A stretch of 64,000 nucleotides of DNA. It comes from Flavobacterium sp. Its GTDB lineage: Bacteria > Bacteroidota > Bacteroidia > Flavobacteriales > Flavobacteriaceae. Of the stretch, positions 9,287 to 21,300 are shown one piece after another (the first letter of the stretch is position 1; the number at the start of each line of letters is the position of its first letter). The notes below the pieces were generated by a model that had not been told where the DNA came from, did not search any database, and was given only the letters and a program-made list of their open reading frames with translations. Both the position numbers and the translations under genes were made by a program. Where the stretch lies: contig JADKBW010000013.1 in assembly GCA_016714905.1 (NCBI GenBank), forward strand, positions 1-64,000, read 5' to 3'.

Positions 9287-9720
9287 GTTTTTTGTGCAAG
9301 GTTTCCCCTACTGAGGATCATTTGAAAAATAATCCTGATTGTTTTTTATGAATTCCTATCTTGAATCATGGAAACCTTGAAGAATTACATCACAAATCGC
9401 TTGATTGTTTCGGGTTCTGTTTTTTTGTGCAAGGTTTCCCTGAGGATCATTTGAAAAATAATCCTGATTGTTTTTTATGAATTCCTATCTTGATGGAACT
9501 GAAGAATTACATCACAAATCGCTTGATTGTTTCGGGATCTGTTTTTTTGTGCAAGGTTTCCCCACTGAGGATCATTTGAAAAATAATCCTGATTGTTTTT
9601 TATGAATTCCTATCTTGAATCATGGAAACCTTGAAGAATTACATCACAAATCGCTTGATTGTTTTTGGATTTTGATTTTTGTGTAAGGTTTCCATTGCTA
9701 ATGGTCCACTTAAAAACTTT
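9031..9720 (+). repeat. Tandem array of ~132-bp units downstream of tRNA-Tyr
   Basis: The landmark CTTGATTGTTT recurs at 9031, 9267, 9400, 9522 and 9654, giving intervals of 236, 133, 122 and 132 bp. Each unit reads in order: a T-rich stretch ending TTTGTGCAAGG, a CTGAGGATCATTTGAAAA block that can fold with AATAATCC, ATGAATTCCTATC, and GAAGAATTACATCACAAATC. The first interval is longer because it contains the duplicated tRNA end; the 122-bp unit has a 10-bp deletion. No credible ORF is present. Units are too long and lack spacers, so this is not CRISPR. It fills the 9002-9777 gap between tRNA-Tyr and the minus-strand surface-protein genes. Confidence 0.88.
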
Positions 9721-9730
9721 AAGCAAAAAA

Positions 9731-9754
9731 AACCGCTTCGTTTCCGAAGCGGTT
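9731..9754 (-). terminator. Terminator of the minus-strand T9SS gene
   Basis: AACCGCTTCG (9731-9740) pairs with CGAAGCGGTT (9745-9754), loop TTTC. The A run at 9725-9732 becomes the T tract on the minus strand. It lies 23 bp beyond the stop at 9778. Confidence 0.85.
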
Positions 9755-9777
9755 CTTTTATAAAGACAATGAATTAA

Positions 9778-12366
9778 TTATCTTTTAACAACTCTTACCG
9801 TTTTCACGTTATCACCTTGAGTTACAATAATGTTGTAAACTCCAGAAGGATATTGTGATCCGATTTCTAAGTTAGTGATAGCAGCAACAGAGGCTTGACG
9901 TGCTTCAACCTCACCGCCTAACATGTCATATACTCTTACTCCTACTTGATCCTCGCTTGATGTGTTTACATTCAATTTGAATGTGTCAGCATAAGGGTTT
10001 GGATAAGCGTTCACGTCATAGATAGCTAAAGCTGCACTAGTTTGTCTAGTCGCTGTAGGTGAAGTTGTGATTGTACACAATACTGTACCTTGAACATAGC
10101 TAGAAGCATACAATACATCTACACGGATTGTGTAAGCTGTACTTGCAGCAGCTCCTCCTGCCAATAATGGCAATTGGAATCTTGGGTTAGCTGTAGCGAA
10201 TTCTCTTGTTTGAACTCCGTTAGTTACCACAAATTTATATCCTTGTGCTCCCAAAACTTGTTGAGCAAAGATAGTTGTCCATAAGTTATTGATTGTACTT
10301 CCACAAGAAGGTGAAATTACTCTTGATGTTCCAGGAGTAGCTGGTGTTGAAATAGAACATGCACTTCCGTATTCTGATTCTGGACGTAAATTACCTCCAA
10401 AAGCCAACAATACATCAACAGTGTAAGTAGTTGCGAATGCAATATTCGAAATTCCTAGTTCAACTAAGCTGAATCTGTTTACAGTTTTGTCTACAGTTCC
10501 TACTACAGTAGCTCCGTTTCTTACTCTGAATCTATATCCTGAAGCACTTGGTACTTGAACACAGAAAATAGAGTTGAAATATCTGCTAAAGTAGACCCAC
10601 AAGCTGGGCTAGAAATAAAAGTAGAACTTGGAACCGCTGGTGTAGTTACGCTACAAGCTGTCCGTAACCTCCTAAAGAATCCATTTGATTTAACTGGAAA
10701 CCTCAACAGTATAAGTAGTAGCATAAGTTGCTCCTCCTGCCAATTGAGATAAAGCGAAACTATTTGATGGTCTGTCGATAGTTCTTACAGTAGCTCCATT
10801 AGTTACTCTAAAACGGTACCTTGAATTGTTCCAACTTCTGGGAATGAAGACAATGGGTAAGCGAATATAGCAGACTCTAAACTTGTTAAGGTAGCACCAC
10901 AACTAGCAGCAACTAAAGAAGATAAAGCCGTAACCTCATCTACGGTTCCATCACAGTTGTCATCAATACCGTTTGCTGCTACTTCAGAAGCATTAGGATT
11001 AACTGATGCGCTGTTATCATTACAATCAACTCCGTTGTTTACTGCTACAAATCCTGAAGGAGTTGTTGCTCCGTAACAAACTGAAGACGATGGGAAACCA
11101 TTGTTGTAACCATCGTTATCAGCATCTGTAAAGAAGTTTCCAGTTCTCCATCTTGATGGATCTGTCGGCACAGTCTGTGTTGTTTGTAGATGTTCCTTCT
11201 GGTTGACCTGTACAAGACTCGATGGCAGCACCTGCTCCAAATCCGTCTGCATCTGTATCAGCATAGAAAGTCTGTGATGATGTATTCAAAGTCAACGTTA
11301 ATGTAGCCGTGTTACATCCTGATACAAATGGATAAACTCCAGATGCATTGTAAGATAAACCACTTGTTGGCCATGTAAGAAGATCCGCAAGCTGATACTG
11401 TCTCATCTCCTGTTGTAGTAAGTGGTGCTCCTGCTCCAATCGTAAACGATGAAGTCGAAACAGCCGAACAACTAGGATAAGTAACTGCCACAACGTGTGA
11501 ACCAGCTGATAATCCAGAAACTGCAAAAGCACCTGCTGATAAAGTAGCGTTTTGGTAGCACCTCCGTCAACAGTATAAGTTACTGGTGAACTGTTGTTTG
11601 GTGCACCTGTTAACGTAATCACTGCACTTCCGTTTGCAGCACCAGCACATGGTGATTCTGCTGCTAAGCTACCAGCTGTAGCTGCAGTTGGACACGTAGC
11701 TTGAGGATTCAAAACAAAGGTAAATGGCGTTTGTTGTGCCGTACCTGTTGAAGTAGCAAGTAAAGCATTAGCAATAGTCAATGAAGTTGACCCAACATTG
11801 GTATTACAATACACATTCACAACTTGAATTGGATTACCTCCAGCACTATTGTGATTAAAAGCTAAGCTTGCTGCAAAGTTAGGAGTCCATGGCAATGAAC
11901 TAGTTACTCGAAAACGAGCAAACTTCAATGTAACGCCTTGAGCAATCAATGGTGCACTCGCAGCAGGTGTAATCGCTGGGTTGAATGTCCATCGTAATGA
12001 TCTTGCAGTTATAGCTCCTGCCTGAGCTGAATTTGCAGTCGATACAGGTGCAGCACTTACACAGGAAATTGCTCAGCATTAGGCTGATCAACAACCGTTA
12101 CCGTATAAGTAGCACCTGCTGGTATCATTCCAGCATTGTAAATAACGTTACCTCCATAAGAACTAAATCTTGTAGGGTTGGCACTCGTGTTGGTAACATA
12201 AACATCATACTCAATCGTATTTGATGTTTGAGCAAAGTTTCCTATCGAAACAGTCGCAGGAGTTCCCAGGACAAGCCTGGGAATATCCGCTAACTGATAT
12301 CAATAAAAGAAACAAGCTGACTAAACCTACTCCGAGGCTTCTAATCTTAAAAATTCTTGTTTTCAT
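9778..12366 (-). CDS. T9SS type A sorting-domain surface protein with MopE-like metal-binding motifs (about 8 frame breaks)
   Basis: The ATG at 12366 begins a signal peptide (LVSLFLLLISVSGYSQA). Coding sense continues to 9778 but only by switching frame near 12267, 12065, 11555, 11390, 11175, 10835, 10700 and 10560. Recoverable parts in order are a beta-sandwich-like N-terminal region, Ig-like repeats (YTVDGGATK), two thrombospondin/MopE-like Asp-rich segments (FYADTDADGFG, and FTDADNDGYNNG with NGIDDNCDGTVDE) expected to bind calcium or metal, two or three repeats containing YRFRVTNGATV, and a C-terminal T9SS type A domain (YPNPYADTF to VRVVKR). The protein would be secreted across the outer membrane and anchored to it. 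It starts 29 bp after the giant adhesin and is probably cotranscribed. The break density is far above that of any neighbour, so it is either a true pseudogene or a locally poor consensus. Confidence 0.75.
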
Positions 12367-12395
12367 ATTATTAAATTTATTATTGGGTTAAGTAA

Positions 12396-15300
12396 TTAAA
12401 ATGGATAAGATGCAAAAACACCAAGTAGGTAATTCACTTCCCAAATCGCATAATCTTGCGTATCTACCAATCCGTCTCCGTTAAGATCCGCTGGCTGTAC
12501 TCCAAAATCTCCGTTTAGGTAACTTACTTCCCATACAGTGTAATCTTGCGTATCTACTAGGTCATCTACAACTAAATCTCCTTGATACATCGCAAATACA
12601 CCAGTTTCAACTTCGGTCATGTTATCACCATAAGCTTGTGTAGCTGCACTTGAGAAATCATAACTCAACGGAACAGCACCTACAGTTTGTGGATCAGCAC
12701 TCCAAGTTTGAACGATGTTGCTTCCTTTTACAGCTACATAGTAAGAACCTGCAGCAGCCGTATTGAAAGTTACAGAAAGTGTACCATCAGTTTGTAAAGT
12801 ACCAACCGCAGTATCAACTAGAGAGTAATCAAGAGCATCATGCAATTCAACTGTCATATCCTCAACATCTGTTGCTGAAGGCATAGCGCTAACACCATCC
12901 CATTGATTCAACTTAACAGAGTTCATTGCAGAACCTCCTAAGTAGTAACCTTGAACGAACATCGTCAAGTTAACCACTTTTCCTGTAGAACAAGGATTCG
13001 TTGGATTCAATAACGGATTACTATCATCACAGTCATCGTTCGTTAGAGAATATCCTACTGGTGTAGTCAATCCTGAACAAACTGATGCACTTGCAGTGCT
13101 ACCATAAGTATCACCATCAGCATCTACGAAGAACGTAGCGAATTGATAGATAGCAATGTTAGTATCATCACAATCTGAACTATCAGCAACATAACCTGAC
13201 GGTTGTGCACAAGCCAATTGCGTCACTGCAAGGTTACCAAACGTATCTCCATCTGCATCTGCATACCAAGAAGTCGGTGTATTAACCGTTACAAGAGCAC
13301 TTCCAGTGTTTCCTGTTCCAACTAAAAGATTAGCATCTGTTACAGAAACTAAAGTAAATGTTACAGTTGCAGCTGGAGTAACTGGAATGTTCGTTCCGCT
13401 AACATAGCTGTTTACTGTGAAGTTATTCGTACCATCTGTATAAACCACAGTAAATGGGGAAGTTCCTCCAGTTACAGCAACGCTTAAGTTAGTTGACTCT
13501 CCACCACAAATCGTAGCGTCACCAGAAATCACTGATGCCGTTGGAGCTGTTGCTAAAGTAAAAGGAGTCGTGTTCAAAGTTAAAGTACCCGCACCAGCAG
13601 CTGCAGTCCAGTTTGCTGTATTGGTAACTAAAGCTTTGTAAGCATTGAAGGTAACTTGATTGTTTCTAGAACCTGTATACTGACCTCTAGAAGATAAACT
13701 TCCAAAAGCAATATTACCATTGGCAACATTCAATTGCGATGGCAAGTAAGAATTGTTAGAAGTAGCAATTCCAGTTGTCAACCAAGAAGCCGTTGCAGAA
13801 GTTCCCTGCGCATACAAACCAAAAAGAACAGTTCCATTGAATGTTGTAGGGTTTGTATTTGTTGACCAATCAGGGAAAGCTCCAGAAATAGCGGTACCTT
13901 GATACGCAAAGATATTATCTCCCGATCCAGACAAACCATTTAAATTTCCTGAAACAATAGTTCCATTGTTAGTAACTGCAGCAGTAGTATTATCTACAAT
14001 TGTAATTACAGATCCCGCAGGAATTACACCTCCATTATTTCTCCAGATTACAAAGTTCTCTCCACCTCTACCGTTGTTGGTAGCGTTTGCAGAACCTGCA
14101 CTTAAGAAAGCGTTATCCGTAAATTTGATATACGTATTAGGATTAATATCGACCCATGTTGCAAATGCAAATGAATCCGGTGCATTCAATTGGAAACCGA
14201 TAATCGAAATATCACCAACAGCAAAAGTAGTTGGAGCAACAGTAATATTAGCTGTCAAACCTGTTGGTTGTGTCAATGAATAGTTAGCTGCATCAGCACC
14301 TGCTAAAGTAGAGGTAGATGTTACAGAGATTCCAGTTCCAACTGCTGAAGTAGCAAATGTTCCTGTTCCGACCAACGTAACTACATCTGGAGAAATAATT
14401 CCAGATAATGTACCTGTGATTACGGCAGCATCTGTTCCGTCAAAAACTTTGTTAGATGCAGCAGCACTTCCAATAGTCAATGCTTTTGGAGTGATATCAG
14501 CAATCAAACCAGTTGGTTGTGTTAGCGTATAATTTGCAACATTAGCTCCACTGATTGTTGATGTAGAACTTACAGCAATTCCAGTACCCGCGTTAGCCGT
14601 TGCAAAAGTTCCTGTTCCGCTAAAAGTAACAACATCAAGACCAACGATTCCAACTAAAGTCCCTGTAATGGTTGCAGCAGTTGTACGATCGTAAACTTTA
14701 TTGTCAGCAGTAGCTGTTACAGTAAGCGCTTTCGGAGTCACTGTTAATGTTTGGTTTACTACCGGCGCAGCATCGTATACTCCGTCACCTGATTGTGAAG
14801 CGGTAATGGTCGTAGTTCCAACACCTACAATGGTTACTACATTTCCTAAAACAGTAGCAACGTTCGTATCGGAACTGATATAACTTACAGACAAACCTGA
14901 ACTAGCTGTTGCAGTCAAGTTGAAGTTAGCATCACCATAAACAACATTCGCTAAAGGATCAAATGTGATTGTTTGCGGTAATAAAGCAACAGCAGTAATA
15001 TTTGCTGTTAATCCTAATGGCTGAGTTAATGTATAATTACCGGCATCTACTCCACTTAAGGTAGAAGTTGATGTTACGGCAATTCCAGTTCCTACAGCAG
15101 CACTTGCAAATGTACCAGTTCCGTTGAATGTAACATCGTCCGGAGCAATTACTCCTGTTAATGTTCCTGTAATCACAGCATCTGTGTTACCATCAAAAAG
15201 TTTGTTTGACGCAGCAGCACTTCCAATAGTCAACGCTTTTGGAGTAATGTCTGCTGATAAACCTGTTGGTTGTGTAAATGTATAACTAGCAGCATTTGTT

Positions 15301-18300
15301 CCGCTTAAAGTCAATGATGGAGTTACTGCAATCGCAGTTCCAACGTTGAAAGAAGCAAAAGTACCACCACCAGAAACAGTGATCACATCTCCATTTACAG
15401 TTCCAGTTGCAGTTGCACCTGAAATAGTAGCAGTTGTTGTTCTGTCATACACTTTGTTGTCAGCAACAGCACCTGTTACAGTGATTGCTAAAGGAGAAAC
15501 TGTACTTGCAGCAGTGGCTACATTAACAGTAACCGCTGGAGCAGAAACACAAGTAATGTTACCTGAATACGTTCCGGCAACAGTTGTTGCAGCCAAACGA
15601 ACAGAGATTGTTGTTGAAGTTACTGTTCCACTTGATGGAATTAATGTTTGTGTAGTTGCATAAGCAATTCCATCTTGAGAAATTTCAAATCCAGCTGGAG
15701 CAGTCAAAACTAAATTGTTTTCTAAATCTGCACCAGAAACTGTAAATGTAGATGGTGTTGTAGAAGCAGTTCCATAAACCGTATCCACCGCTGATAATGT
15801 TCCAGTTGCAGTAATAGCAGCAGGAGACATCAAAGTAAATGGAGTAAGATCCATAGTAATTACTCCAGCACCAGAAGCAGTAGTCCAGTTAGCAGAATTT
15901 GTTACTTGTGCTTTGTATGCACTGAAAGTCAATTGGTTGTTTCTCAAACCTGTATATTGACCTCTTGAAGCGTTACTAGCTAAAGCAATATTGCTTGTTG
16001 AAGCTGATAATTCAGAAGGCAAATAAGAGTTGGTTGTAGTACCTACTCCTGTCGTTTGCCAAGAAGTTAATAAACTTGTTCCTTGCGTATACAAACCGAA
16101 AAGTACCGTTCCGTTGAAAGTAGTTGTCGCTGCTACTGAAGCAAAATCAGGGAAAGCACCAGAAGTTGCAGGTCCTTGATAGGCAAAGATATTATCTCCA
16201 GCAGAAGACAAGCCGCTTAAGTTTCCTGAAACAATCGTTCCTAAACTAGTAATTCCAGCAGAAGTGTTGTCAGAAATAGAAATCACTGTTCCTGCAGGAA
16301 TGACACCGCTTTGGTTTTTCCAGATAATGAAGTTTTCACTACCTCTAGCATTGTTAGTCAAATTAGCTGAACCATTAGATAAGAAAGCATTGTCAGTAAA
16401 TTTGATCAATGTTCCTTCAGTAATGTCTACCCAAGTTACAAAAGTAAAAGTATCAGGAGCATTCAATTGGAAACCAATAATTGATAAATCACCCACTGCA
16501 AACACAGTAGCAGCAGCAGTAATGTTAGCTGTCAAACCTGTTGGTTGCGTCAAAGTATAGTTTGCAGCAGCAGCTCCACCTAATGTTGAAGTTGATGTAA
16601 CTGCAATTCCAGTTCCTTCTGCTGAAGTAGCGAAAGTTCCTGTTCCAACTAAAGTTACAACGTCTGGAGAAATGATACCTACTAAAAGACCATTTACAAT
16701 CGCATTCGTATTACCATCAAATGGTTTGTTTAATGCAGAAGCACTGCTGAATGTTAATGTTGCTGGCGTAATATCACCAGTCACACTAGATGGTTGAGTT
16801 AAAGTGTAATTTGTAGCATCAAGACCTGAAATGGTATATCCTGAAACATTGATTGGTTTTGCCAATCCTGCAGCAGAAGTTGCAAAAATAGCGGTTGGCG
16901 TACCGTCTAATGAAACTACATCACCCAATTCAACACCTGAAAGCGTTCCTGTTCCTATTACAGAAGCAGCAACAGTTCCGTCATATACTTTGTTTCCTCC
17001 TAATAGACCTGAAATAGTCAATGCTTTTGGAGTAATATCAGCGCTCAATCCTGTTGGTTGTGCGTTGATTGTATAATTAGCTGCTTGTGCACCAGCCAAT
17101 GTGATGTTAGCAGAAATAGCAATGGCAGTTCCTACATTTTTAGTAGCAAAAGTTCCTGCTCCAACTGCGGTAACATCGTCAAGACCAATAACACCATCCA
17201 ATGAAGCACCGTTGATAGTAGCTACAGTAGTTCCGTCATAAACTTTGTTTGCGCCAGAAGCACCAAGAACATTTAACCCTAAAGGTGTAATGTTAGCAGT
17301 TAATCCTGTTGGTTGCGTCAAGGTATAGTTCGCAGCTTGTGCACCACCTAATGTAGAGAATGAAGTTACATTAATTCCATTGGCAGCATCTTGAGAATCG
17401 AAAAGACCCAATCCAACAAAAGTAACATCATCAGCACCAACAATTCCATTCAAGGTACCAGAAATTGTAGCGTTTGTATTTCCATCATATACTTTGTTGT
17501 CTGCTGTTGCAGTAACTGTAAGTGCTTTTGGAGTTACATTCAAATTCTGATCTACTGGAGTAGCAGAATCGTAAATAGCATCACCCGCTTGTATCGCAGT
17601 AATAGTTGTTGATCCAACACCTACAATCGTTACAACATTTCCTAAAACAGTTGCAACGTTGGTGTTTGAACTCAAATAACTAACCGTTAGACCTGAATCA
17701 GAAGTTGCAGTTAAGTTGAATGTACCACTTCCGTATTCTACATCCGCTAAAGGATTGAAAGTAATGGTTTGTGGCAACAATTCAGCAGCAGTAATGTTTG
17801 CTGTTAAACCAACTGGTTGTAATAAACTATAGTTCAAAATATCAGCACCGATAAGGGTACTTGTTGAAGTAACAGCAATACCAACACCAACCGCAGAAGT
17901 AGCGAAAGTACCTGTTCCAACTAAAGTTACATCATCTGGAGCAACAACTCCAACTAATGTTCCTGTAATCGTAGCATTTGTATTTCCATCAAAAACTTTG
18001 TTTTGTGCCGTTGCACTAGCAATAGTTAACTGTTTTGGAGTAATATCAGCAGTTAATCCTGTAGCATCTATAAGGTTATAGTTAGCAAAATCAGCACCTG
18101 AAAGTGTAGAATTGGAAGTTACTGGAATAGCAGTTCCAACACCTGGACTGTCAAATGCAGCACTTGTTGAATTCAAAGTCACATCGTCTGGAGCAATTAC
18201 ACCAGTTAATGTACCTGAAATCGTTGCACTTGTAGTACCATCGTAAGCTTTATTATTTGCAGAAGCACCTGCAATTGTCAAATCTTTTGCAGTGATGTCA

Positions 18301-21300
18301 GCAGTCAAGCCTGTTGGTTGCGTAAGTGTATAACTAGAAGCGTTTGTTCCGCTTAATGTTAATGTAGCAGTAACTGTTTTGGCAAAACCTACATTAAAAT
18401 CATCAAATGAACCTCCGCCAGAAACAGTGATCACATCTCCATTTACCGTACTTGAAAGCACCGCACCAGAAATAGTAGCTGTCGTTGTTCTGTCGTATAC
18501 TTTGTTGTCAGCAACCGCTCCAGTCGTTGTAAGTGCCAATGGACTTACCGTACTTGCAGTTGTCGCAACATTAACAGAAGAAGCAGGAGAAGAAACACAA
18601 GTGATGTTTCCTGAATACGTTCCAGCTAAAGTATTTGCAGCCAAACGAACTGAAATAGTTGTTGAAGCAACAACACCCGCAGTTTGCACTAATGTTTGTG
18701 TAGAAGCATAAGAGATACCATCTTGAGAAATCTCAAATCCTGCAGGCGCAGTCAAAACGATATCTGTACTTAAGTTGTTTCCTGAAACTGTAAATGTACC
18801 TGGAGTTGCAGAAGCAGTTCCGTATGTAGTATCAACATTTGCAGGTGAACCAGCAGTTGCTATTAGAGGCGAAGTTGCAGAAATTGGAGCAAATGCGATA
18901 CCTCTAAAGAACGTATTGGTTGGCGCAGTAGCAATAGTTGAAATTGTACCAGCTATAGTAGCGTTGAATGCCGTAGCATCAGTCAATTTCAAAATAGAGG
19001 AAACTGTAGTCGCGTATAAATCTACGCTTGTTCCATTATTTGCAGCAGTGATACCGTAAATTGGAAGTACATTTGAAACACTTCCTCTTGCAGTCCATGT
19101 TGCACCATTATCAATTGAAGACCATTTGTAAATTCCAGGTGCACTATCAGTTCCAGCGTAGCAGTTCCAGTTAGAACCACCTCTGTTTACCATTTGATAA
19201 GCATACATTCCGTTTTGTGGTAAACTAATAACACTGGTTTGACCAGTAGTAGTTGGAACACCTGTACCTACTTTGTAAATACCTTGAGATCCTGAACCTG
19301 TACTTACATACAATTGGTTATTGAAAATATTAACCGTTCTAAGATTGGTTAAAGTTGATGAAATTGTCGTTGGTGTTACAGGAGTGGTATTCCCTTGGTG
19401 AAGTACAGAAGTTACTCCTACTCCATTTCCAGCCGTCCAATAACGTGATCCATCTGAAGTAACCACCGATCTGAATCCAGAAGAGTGAATTGTACTTGGC
19501 ATCACACTAGTTGCAATTGCACCAGCGCTATTCACACGAGCAATTACTCTTTGAATACCAGCTGTACTATTTACAGAAGCTTGTCCAACAACAGCATCAT
19601 ATCCACCAACAGTCAAATACTGACCATCGGTTGACAATGCCAATTGACCTTCTGAAGTAGCTGTACCACTGTTTAGAATTCTGTTCACATTACCACTTGT
19701 TGTTGAAGGTAAAGCCACGGTAATTCCAGCAGTTCCTGTAGTCGTATATTCATTTAAGAAAATTGGATTTGCAGCATTTGTTAAAGGAGCCGCACCAGTT
19801 CCAATTCTATTAACAACTAAATTACCATAAGTAAAAGTAGGAACAGCGATGATATCCGCAGTTAATCCAGTTGGTTGTGTAAGTGAATAATTTGCTGCAT
19901 CAGCACCGCTCAAAGTAGCAGTTGATGTAACAACAATTCCAGTTCCAACCGCAGAAGAAGCGAAATTACCAGTTCCGTTGAAAGTCACAACATCTGGAGC
20001 AATCACACCTGTTAATGTACCTGTGATCGTCGCATCAGTAGTTGTATCAAAATTCTTGTTTTGAGCAGCAGCACTTCCAACAGTCAATGCTTTTGGAGTG
20101 ATATCAGCGCTTAAACCAGTTGGTAAAGTTAAGCTGTATTTTGCAGCATCAGCGCCACCCAAAGTTTGAGTTGAAGTTACTGCGATGGCAGTTCCTGCAT
20201 TGGCAGCAGCAAAAGTTCCTGTGTTAGAAACAGTTACATCATCAGCACCAACGATTCCTACCAAAGTAGAACCAGAGATAGTGGCTGTTGTCGTTCTGTC
20301 ATAAATTTTAGAATCAGCCGTAGCACCAGAAACGGTTAAAGCTTTTGGAGCGATTGTGTAAACCAAAGTAGCATTTCCTGTTTCACCAAGATTGGTAGCC
20401 GAAATATTTACATTGAAAGTACCCACAACGGTAGCAGTTCCAGTAATTTCACCATTTGCAGTATTCACAGTTAATCCAGCAGGTAATCCAGTAGCATTAA
20501 ATGAAGTTGGTGTTTCTGTAGCAGTAATAGTATAAGTTGCAGCAACTTCACCATAAGTCGCAGTTGCAGTTAGTGAACTGTTGATTGTTGGAGCAGCCAA
20601 AGAAACGATATCAGCAGTCAAACCTGTTGGTTGAACTAATGTATAGTTACCAGCAGCTGAACCTGAAATAGTATAACCTGTAACAGTTACAGCGATTCCA
20701 GTTCCGATAGCAGAAGTTGCAAAATTAGCCACTGGCGTTCCACCTAAAATAACATTAGGCTCATCACCAGGAACAATTCCTGATAAAGTAGGCGTTCCGC
20801 TTAAAGTAGCCGTTGTAGTTCCGTCGAAAGTTTTGTTATTAGCAGTCAAACCAGTAACTGGTAATGTAACTGGAGAAACCGTACTTGAAGCAGTAGCAAC
20901 GTTTACCGCAGCTGCACCAGCACTTGTCAAAGCAACATCTCCAGAATAAGTTCCAACAGCAGTTGTTGCTGCTAAACGAACATATACTGTAGTGGAAGCA
21001 ATAGTTCCAGCAGTACCAACAGTTAGTGAATTAGCATAACCTGAACCTGCAGTTAAAGAAACTTCAAATCCAGCTGGAGCACTTACAAAAATTCCGTCTA
21101 ACATATCAGCACCTGAAACATCAAATGAAGTTGTTGATGAAGCAGTTCCATAAGTTGTTGTTAATGCAGTTAATGTTCCTGTTGTAGAAATAACTGGCGA
21201 AGGAGCAGCGCTAACCGTTCCGTAAATCGTAACATCATCAACTCTGAAAGTTCCAGTTGTAGAAGAAGCACCAGTTAAGTCAGCACGTTGTGTTCCGAAA

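Noticed and set aside
8863..9321. Minus-strand frames over tRNA-Tyr and the repeat array (containing GEQDSNLRSSHSR)
   Set aside because: This is the well-known false protein produced by reading the antisense of a tRNA 3' region. The two look-alike frames come from the duplicated tRNA end.
9031..9720. CRISPR array
   Set aside because: Units are about 132 bp, contiguous and without unique spacers, and no cas gene is in the window. It is an ordinary tandem repeat.
9000..9777. Prophage or integrative element at tRNA-Tyr
   Set aside because: A partial tRNA 3' copy is present, but no integrase, phage gene or cargo lies between the copies, which are only 236 bp apart.
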